Origin: Proteiniclasticum sp. | GTDB taxonomy: Bacteria > Bacillota > Clostridia > Clostridiales > Clostridiaceae | Assembly (NCBI RefSeq): GCF_003514505.1 | Contig: NZ_DOPX01000008.1 | Coordinates: 36,023 to 100,022, forward strand | Reading direction: 5' to 3' | DNA length: 64,000 nt | Shown: one piece after another, positions 59,580-64,000 of the stretch | Layout of the letters: each line of letters begins with the position of its first letter | How positions within the stretch are numbered: position 1 is the stretch's first letter | The notes under the pieces: model-generated | Databases searched by the model: none | What the model saw: only the letters and a program-made list of their open reading frames with translations | Told to the model about the DNA's origin: nothing | Position numbers and translations under genes: made by a program

Positions 59580-60726
59580 ACAAATCTATCTGGACAATGC
59601 AGCAACAACAAAAATGGATACGGATGTCTTTCGTGCCATGACGCCATACTTTTCAGAGCATTATGGGAATCCATCTTCGGTGTACTCTTTCGCAAGAGAG
59701 AACAAGTCCGCCATGAAAAGGACCAGGGATATTGCTGCAAAGATCATTCATGCAAAGGCGAAGGACATCTATTTCACATCCGGTGGTACAGAAGCCATCA
59801 ACTGGGCTCTAAAAGGTGTCTATTTTTCACAAAGAGATAAAGGAAATCATATTATTTCGGTGAAAACAGAACATCATGCAACCCTCCATGCCCTTGATTT
59901 TCTGGAAAAGATGGGTGCACGTGTTACCTATCTCGATGTCAATGAGGAAGGTGCTATAGATCTAGTGAGCCTCAAGGAAGCCATGGGGAGCGAAACAATC
60001 CTTGTAAGCATCATGGCGGCGAACAATGAGATCGGAACGATGATGCCCTTAAAAGAAATCGGTTGTCTTTGCAAAGAGAAGGGAATCATTTTTCATACTG
60101 ATGCGGTACAGGCCATTGGGGCTATGAACATTGATGTGGAAGAGATGCATATTGATTTTTTATCCGCTTCTGCTCATAAATTTCATGGGCCAAAAGGGAT
60201 AGGGTTTCTCTATGCCAGAAGCGGCATTGTTTTTGAAAATCTGATTCATGGGGGCAATCAGGAACGGGGAAGACGTTCAGGCACGGAAAACGTGGCAGGG
60301 ATTGTTGGAATGGGGAAGGCCTTAGAAATTCTCATGGCCGAAATGGATGAGAAAAATGAGAAACTGAAGAGCTTGCGGGATCTGCTTCTGAATGAGCTTC
60401 TTCTCATTGAGGATACAAAACTCAATGGTCCGGACAAATCCGGCAGACTCCCCAATAATGTGAATGTTTCATTTAAAGGTGTGGATGGGGAGAGCTTGCT
60501 TCTTAATCTGGATTTAGCTGGAATTCTTGCATCCTCAGGCAGTGCCTGCACATCAGGAGCCATTGATGCATCTCATGTACTTCAGGCAATCAATGTGCCA
60601 GAGGAATATATTCATGGAAGTCTGAGACTTTCGGTATCAAAATACAATACAGAAGATGAAATTCAGGACGCGGTGGAGAAAATCCGTGAAACGGTGATGA
60701 GACTCCGAAAGCTAAGTCGGAGATGA
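59569..60726 (+). CDS. iscS: cysteine desulfurase IscS/NifS
   Basis: 385-aa group I PLP desulfurase. YLDNAATTKMD at the start, SASAHKFHGPKGIGFLY with PLP Lys204, and SSGSACTSGAID with catalytic Cys327. There is no iscU after it; mnmA follows after 41 bases. It therefore most likely supplies sulfur for tRNA thiolation, while SufS serves clusters. ATG 59569 lies in the end of iscR. Confidence 0.95.
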   Translation: MSSRQIYLDNAATTKMDTDVFRAMTPYFSEHYGNPSSVYSFARENKSAMKRTRDIAAKIIHAKAKDIYFTSGGTEAINWALKGVYFSQRDKGNHIISVKTEHHATLHALDFLEKMGARVTYLDVNEEGAIDLVSLKEAMGSETILVSIMAANNEIGTMMPLKEIGCLCKEKGIIFHTDAVQAIGAMNIDVEEMHIDFLSASAHKFHGPKGIGFLYARSGIVFENLIHGGNQERGRRSGTENVAGIVGMGKALEILMAEMDEKNEKLKSLRDLLLNELLLIEDTKLNGPDKSGRLPNNVNVSFKGVDGESLLLNLDLAGILASSGSACTSGAIDASHVLQAINVPEEYIHGSLRLSVSKYNTEDEIQDAVEKIRETVMRLRKLSRR

Positions 60727-60767
60727 TCCTTGTTCGTGTGTGTTAAAGTAAGAAAAAAGGTGAAGAA

Positions 60768-61847
60768 ATGAAAAAAAGAGTAGTACTTGGTATGTCTGGC
60801 GGAGTAGATTCTGCTGTTGCGGCATATCTTTTAAGAGAACAGGGTTATGAGGTCATTGGTGTCACCATGCAGGTTTGGCAGGATGACAACGGATTTAAGG
60901 AAAGGGAAGGAGGCTGCTGCTCCCTTTCTGCTGTGGACGATGCAAGAATGGTAGCGGATACGCTGGAAATTCCTTTCTATGTGATGAACTTCAAAGAAGT
61001 GTTCCGTGAGAAAGTTATTGACTACTTTATGGAAGAATATATTGATGGCCGTACACCTAATCCGTGTATCGCCTGCAACAAATATATCAAGTTTGATGAG
61101 CTTCTCCATAGAGCTGAAACCTTAGGTGCAGATTATGTGGCAACGGGACATTATGCGAAGATCTATGAAAAGGATGGTCGTATGGTCATTGAAAAGGCAG
61201 AAGATGATACAAAGGATCAAACCTATGCCCTCTATAATCTGACCCAGGAGCAGCTGAGGAAAACACTGATGCCATGCGGAGAATACCGCAAGACCAGAAT
61301 CCGTGAGATCGCAAAAGAAATGGATCTTGGCGTTCATAATAAAAAAGACTCTCAGGAAATCTGCTTCATTGATGACAATAATCATGGGCGATATATTTAT
61401 GAAAAGAAACCTGAACTTAGGGTTCCAGGAAATTTTGTGGATCCGGAAGGAAATGTTCTTGGGCAGCATAAAGGAATCGCTTATTATACCATCGGTCAGA
61501 GAAAAGGCTTGGGCCTCTCTATCGGGAGACCGGTGTTCATCTCTTCTATCAATAAGGATACGCATGAAATCGTTCTGACGGATGAGTCGGCACTCTTTAA
61601 GAGCACCCTTGTGGCAGACCAGGTGAATTGGGTTTCTATAGAACAGATCAGAGAACCTTATACAGCTACCGCGAAGATCCGATATTCTGCGAAACCAGCT
61701 GTTTGCACCATCTATCCATTAGAAGGCAACAGAGTAAAAGTAGTTTTTCAGGAGAAGCAGAGAGCCATGACCAAAGGACAGGCGGTTGTGTTCTATGAAG
61801 ACAATCTTGTTCTAGGTGGCGGCACCATTTATGAAGTAGAAGAGTAA
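60768..61847 (+). CDS. mnmA: tRNA-specific 2-thiouridylase MnmA
   Basis: 359-aa enzyme making 2-thiouridine at the wobble position of Lys, Glu and Gln tRNAs. PP-loop GMSGGVDSAVAAYLL; catalytic cysteines Cys103 in CIACNKYIKF and Cys199 in DSQEICFID, with VATGHYAKI between. The C-terminal beta-barrel ends in FYEDNLVLGGGTI. ATG 60768 follows AAGGTGAAG. It receives persulfide from the desulfurase encoded just upstream. Confidence 0.97.
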   Translation: MKKRVVLGMSGGVDSAVAAYLLREQGYEVIGVTMQVWQDDNGFKEREGGCCSLSAVDDARMVADTLEIPFYVMNFKEVFREKVIDYFMEEYIDGRTPNPCIACNKYIKFDELLHRAETLGADYVATGHYAKIYEKDGRMVIEKAEDDTKDQTYALYNLTQEQLRKTLMPCGEYRKTRIREIAKEMDLGVHNKKDSQEICFIDDNNHGRYIYEKKPELRVPGNFVDPEGNVLGQHKGIAYYTIGQRKGLGLSIGRPVFISSINKDTHEIVLTDESALFKSTLVADQVNWVSIEQIREPYTATAKIRYSAKPAVCTIYPLEGNRVKVVFQEKQRAMTKGQAVVFYEDNLVLGGGTIYEVEE

Positions 61848-61853
61848 TGAAGG

Positions 61854-61881
61854 GAGATGTGTGAAAACGCATCTCTTTTTT
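61854..61881 (+). terminator. rho-independent terminator after mnmA
   Basis: GAGATGTGT (61854-61862), loop GAAA, ACGCATCTC (61867-61875), then six T. Confidence 0.88.
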
Positions 61882-61890
61882 ATGCCCCTG

Positions 61891-61920
61891 TTGACCCTGC
61901 TATTGTTTTTGAATTATGAT
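61891..61920 (+). promoter_or_regulatory. promoter for the DUF2812 gene
   Basis: TTGACC at 61891-61896, 18 bases, TATGAT at 61915-61920. Confidence 0.55.
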
Positions 61921-61970
61921 AGAAATATAGAAATATATTTAGAAAATAAGATATATAGAGGAGAGGGGAT

Positions 61971-63140
61971 ATGAGTAGTACTAAAAGATTCTGGCTGCCC
62001 TATGCATCCTATGACATGGCAAATATTAAAAACTGGCTGGAGGAGAAAGCGGAGGACGGATACATCCTAAAAAAGATGAAATCAAATTTCCCGGTGTTTC
62101 GGGAAGCAGAACGTGGATCCTCCATCAAGTATCATCTGGAGCCGACGGTAAAGGATCGCAGCAAACCTCCTGAAGAAATCATAGAGACTCGAAAACAGCG
62201 GGGGTGGCAGTATGCAGGGACACTACCGGATTTTTTTCATGTCTATTATGCAGAAAAGGGAACAAGTGAGTTTAATCATCAGCCTGAGGATATCACCCAT
62301 AAACTCAGAGAGAAGCTGAGAAGCGATAAGAAATCCCTGCTTCTTCAAATACCGTTATCTCTTCTAGTCGTTTTAAGTGATATGATCAATGCCTTCAGTT
62401 CCCAACAACCTTTATTATGGTTTTATATAAATTTTAACTGGTATCATATAGTGATTATATTGATATTCATATTATCTGGTTCATTTAAGATTTTAGCGTA
62501 TCTAAGACTGAAAGAGTTCGTAAAGCCCTCTGGAGAAAGGAAGGAGAATGGGGGAGCTTCTTCTGTGATAAAAATCCTTGGGTATGCTGGGGATGCTCTG
62601 ATCATGCTCTTTCTGCTTATTTTTGCTTATGAGGCACTTTGGGGAGATTTGAGCAAGGATGGTGCATATACAGTAGAGCAGCAGCGGGGTTATCCAATGC
62701 AGGTGCTGCAGCTCACAGAGGATTATTATCATGCGCAGCATTCTGAGGAAAATGATGGAAGAAGTCCTTATGTCTGGACAAGAAGCAGTTTGCTTTTGAA
62801 TAAACAGTTGTATTCATCCTATTTGTCTTATGAGTATTATAGATATAACGAATTCTCAGTGGAGTATTATCGTGGAGTAACAGAAGATATACGAGAAAGT
62901 TTTCAGAGAGAGCTGGTTGAGGGTATCCAAAAAACTGAGAAGGGTTCTTTATCCTCAGAAGATATAGATGGGATGAGGGTACTTTTTCTGAAGACACATG
63001 AGCTGGTTTATTCCTTTTATGCTTTTGAAGAACATCTAATATTTATGAGGACGCCAATGGATTTTTGGAGTGTTGAATACAGCGCCTCATACTTCGAAGC
63101 GTTTCAGGAGGACCTGAAAACCTTGGAAAAAGGAGAATAG
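61971..63140 (+). CDS. DUF2812-like membrane protein
   Basis: 389-aa protein. The N-terminal 110 residues fit DUF2812: FWLPYASYDMANIKNWLEEK, then YHLEPTVKD, RGWQYAGTLPDFFHVYYA. Three hydrophobic segments follow at about 124-143, 150-178 and 203-224. A C-terminal domain of about 165 residues, rich in Tyr and Glu, would lie on one side of the membrane. In other Firmicutes DUF2812 genes often sit beside PadR-type regulators; none is here. Function is unknown. ATG 61971 follows GAGGAGAGGGG. Confidence 0.85.
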   Translation: MSSTKRFWLPYASYDMANIKNWLEEKAEDGYILKKMKSNFPVFREAERGSSIKYHLEPTVKDRSKPPEEIIETRKQRGWQYAGTLPDFFHVYYAEKGTSEFNHQPEDITHKLREKLRSDKKSLLLQIPLSLLVVLSDMINAFSSQQPLLWFYINFNWYHIVIILIFILSGSFKILAYLRLKEFVKPSGERKENGGASSVIKILGYAGDALIMLFLLIFAYEALWGDLSKDGAYTVEQQRGYPMQVLQLTEDYYHAQHSEENDGRSPYVWTRSSLLLNKQLYSSYLSYEYYRYNEFSVEYYRGVTEDIRESFQRELVEGIQKTEKGSLSSEDIDGMRVLFLKTHELVYSFYAFEEHLIFMRTPMDFWSVEYSASYFEAFQEDLKTLEKGE

Positions 63141-63158
63141 GAAAGGATGGAGTATAAA

Positions 63159-63329
63159 ATGAAACAGAGAACTTTAGGGATAATACTGTTGTTCCTTGCC
63201 GTTGTTCTTTTCTATTATTTTGTTTTTACAAATGAAACGTTCCTGATATTTGCTATCATGCTGATTATGGTTCTGTGGCTTCAGCTCTCTGGCGGCTGGA
63301 AGCCGAAAAGAAAAAGCAAAAAGAAATAA
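63159..63329 (+). CDS. very small two-helix membrane protein
   Basis: 56-aa protein with hydrophobic stretches at about residues 7-26 and 30-46 and a highly basic tail (WKPKRKSKKK). No family recognised. The start at ATG 63159 is supported by GGAG at 63149-63152; ATG 63147 is possible and adds four residues. It is 18 bases after the DUF2812 gene and in the same transcript, closed by a good terminator. It may be a helper of its neighbour (inference). Confidence 0.75.
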   Translation: MKQRTLGIILLFLAVVLFYYFVFTNETFLIFAIMLIMVLWLQLSGGWKPKRKSKKK

Positions 63330-63330
63330 G

Positions 63331-63357
63331 AAAAAGCTCAGGGTGCCTGAGCTTTTT
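63331..63357 (+). terminator. rho-independent terminator
   Basis: AAAAAGCTCAGG (63331-63342), loop GTG, CCTGAGCTTTTT (63346-63357); perfect 12-pair stem. Confidence 0.92.
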
Positions 63358-63376
63358 ACTTGTGTCACTTTAGTGC

Positions 63377-63399
63377 GTTTCAAATGGAACATTTGAAAC
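63377..63399. repeat. perfect inverted repeat before the IS element
   Basis: GTTTCAAATG at 63377-63386 and its exact complement CATTTGAAAC at 63390-63399, with loop GAA. There is no T-run. It lies between the small membrane gene and the IS200 left end; origin and role unknown. Confidence 0.7.
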
Positions 63400-63406
63400 A
63401 AATAAA

Positions 63407-63425
63407 CCACCTGCTATGCAGGTGG
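63407..63425 (+). repeat. IS200 left-end hairpin
   Basis: CCACCTGC and GCAGGTGG with loop TAT. In IS200 family members such subterminal hairpins are recognised by TnpA, and in IS200 the left one also blocks incoming transcription. Confidence 0.75.
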
Positions 63426-63455
63426 ACAAAGAAAGCTTAAGCTTTAAGAACAAAA

Positions 63456-63515
63456 ACTCCTATGATAGAATTTAGTAAGGCCGCAAACCGAACTAAAAAA
63501 TAACATAGGAGGTGT
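63456..63515 (+). promoter_or_regulatory. tnpA leader fold hiding the ribosome-binding site
   Basis: CTCCTATG at 63457-63464 is complementary to CATAGGAG at 63504-63511, which contains the AGGAGG ribosome site. An inner stem TTTAGT (63471-63476) with ACTAAA (63492-63497) stacks on it. This matches the known design of IS200, whose leader represses transposase translation. Confidence 0.7.
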
Positions 63516-63519
63516 CCAA

Positions 63520-63993
63520 GTGGACAAAAACAGTTTAGCACATACTACGTGGAATTGTAAGTATCATGTAGTGTTTGCACCTAAGTATCGAAGAAGAGTA
63601 ATTTATGGAAATCTCAAGGTTGAAATAGGACAAATTTTGAGAGATTTGTGCAACAGAAAAGGAATTATCATACATGAGGCAGAAGCGTGTCCGGATCACA
63701 TCCACATGCTGATAAGTATCCCGCCTAAATATAGCGTATCATAAGTGATGGGGTATTTGAAAGGTAAAAGTTCACTGATTATCTTTGATAGGCATGCAAA
63801 TTTGAAATATAAATACGGATCCAGGCACTTTTGGTGCAGAGGGTACTTTGTAGATACAGTTGGGAAAAATGCAAAGAAAATTGAGCAGTATATAAAAAAT
63901 CAGCTACAAGAAGATATGGTAGCTGATCAGATAAGTATTAAAGAATATATTGACCCGTTTACGGGTGAGCCAGTAGAAAAAACGAAGAAATAG
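63520..63993 (+). pseudogene. tnpA: IS200-type transposase TnpA interrupted by an in-frame TAA
   Basis: One reading frame from GTG 63520 (behind AGGAGG) to the stop at 63991-63993, broken by TAA at 63742-63744. Upstream, 74 codons: LAHTTWNCKYHVVFAPKYRR and the HUH motif in CPDHIHMLISIPP. Downstream, in the same frame: MGYLKGKSSLIIFDRHANLK, RHFWCRGYFVDTVG and the catalytic Tyr in IEQYIKNQ. The break falls between SVS and VMGYLKG, where relatives carry a sense codon. HUH and Tyr are therefore on separate fragments, so the element is probably inactive unless the stop is read through. Confidence 0.88.
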
Positions 63994-64000
63994 TGGCTGG

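Larger units (their letters stand above)
63401..64000 (+). mobile_element. IS200-type insertion sequence, left part (right end outside window)
   Basis: A subterminal hairpin CCACCTGC-TAT-GCAGGTGG (63407-63425), a long folded leader over the tnpA ribosome site, and a tnpA of the IS200/IS605 Y1-transposase family. No inverted terminal repeats are expected for this family, which moves as single-stranded DNA. The exact left boundary is uncertain and the right hairpin lies beyond base 64000. Confidence 0.85.

Noticed and set aside
1..64000. CRISPR arrays, prophage genes, tRNA or rRNA genes
   Set aside because: I saw no regularly spaced repeats, phage modules, cloverleaf or rRNA sequence. A tRNA scan and a repeat search would settle this.

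Overview
The window is a chromosomal segment of a low-GC Gram-positive bacterium, most likely a member of the Clostridia (Bacillota). Evidence for this: a Gram-positive PolC replicase, CodY, RnpM (YlxR) and the L7Ae-like YlxQ between nusA and infB, a SufU-type scaffold, strong AGGAGG ribosome sites with frequent TTG and GTG starts, and AGA-rich arginine coding. Genus cannot be settled from the sequence alone. Almost every gene is on the + strand; the exceptions are two lone small genes and one four-gene block.

Layout. 1-7604: 3' part of smc, then ftsY, ylxM, ffh (SRP), rpsP, khpA, rimM, trmD. 7605-11204: rplS with a structured leader, a GNAT acetyltransferase, rbgA, rnhB, dprA. 11205-14752: topA and codY, each as its own unit. 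14753-19627: rpsB, tsf, pyrH, frr, uppS, cdsA. 19834-19971: a 45-codon ribbon-helix-helix gene with its own promoter and terminator. 20231-27738: dxr, rseP, ispG, polC. 27742-35470: rimP, nusA, rnpM, ylxQ, infB, rbfA, nrnA, truB, ribF behind an attenuator-like leader. 35471-38210: rpsO and pnp, each with a folded leader. 38248-42714: a DUF6440-like gene (minus strand), ftsK, pgsA, and two tandem GlsB/YeaQ-family membrane genes. 42770-44855 (minus strand): a two-subunit ThrE/YjjPB-type exporter, a 53-aa Cse60-like gene and a HAD phosphatase. 45143-52134: glyA, the sufCBDSU operon, a flavin reductase. 52153-57314: PHP phosphatase, MarR regulator, histidine phosphatase, aroD and a GH3 glycosidase. 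57355-61847: a small membrane protein (minus strand), rarA, iscR, iscS, mnmA. 61971-63993: a DUF2812 membrane protein, a tiny membrane protein, and the left part of an IS200-type element whose transposase has an in-frame stop.

How it works together. The first two thirds is the conserved translation, secretion, RNA-decay and lipid-precursor core: ribosomal proteins, ribosome assembly factors (RimM, RbgA, RimP, RbfA, YlxQ), initiation, elongation and recycling factors, tRNA and rRNA modification, isoprenoid and phospholipid synthesis (Dxr, IspG, UppS, CdsA, PgsA), and DNA processing (SMC, TopA, PolC, DprA, FtsK). Control appears to rest on intrinsic terminators, ribosomal-protein-type leaders and attenuators. 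Fe-S and sulfur supply is split between SUF (general clusters) and an IscR-controlled iscS-mnmA pair (tRNA thiolation).

Novelty. I see no phage, CRISPR, toxin-antitoxin or biosynthetic cluster. The most interesting points are regulatory (pnp leader inverted repeat, IscR-like operator, CodY-box-like site, attenuators), several very small genes, and the folded leader plus nonsense codon of the IS200 element. I do not claim a new system.
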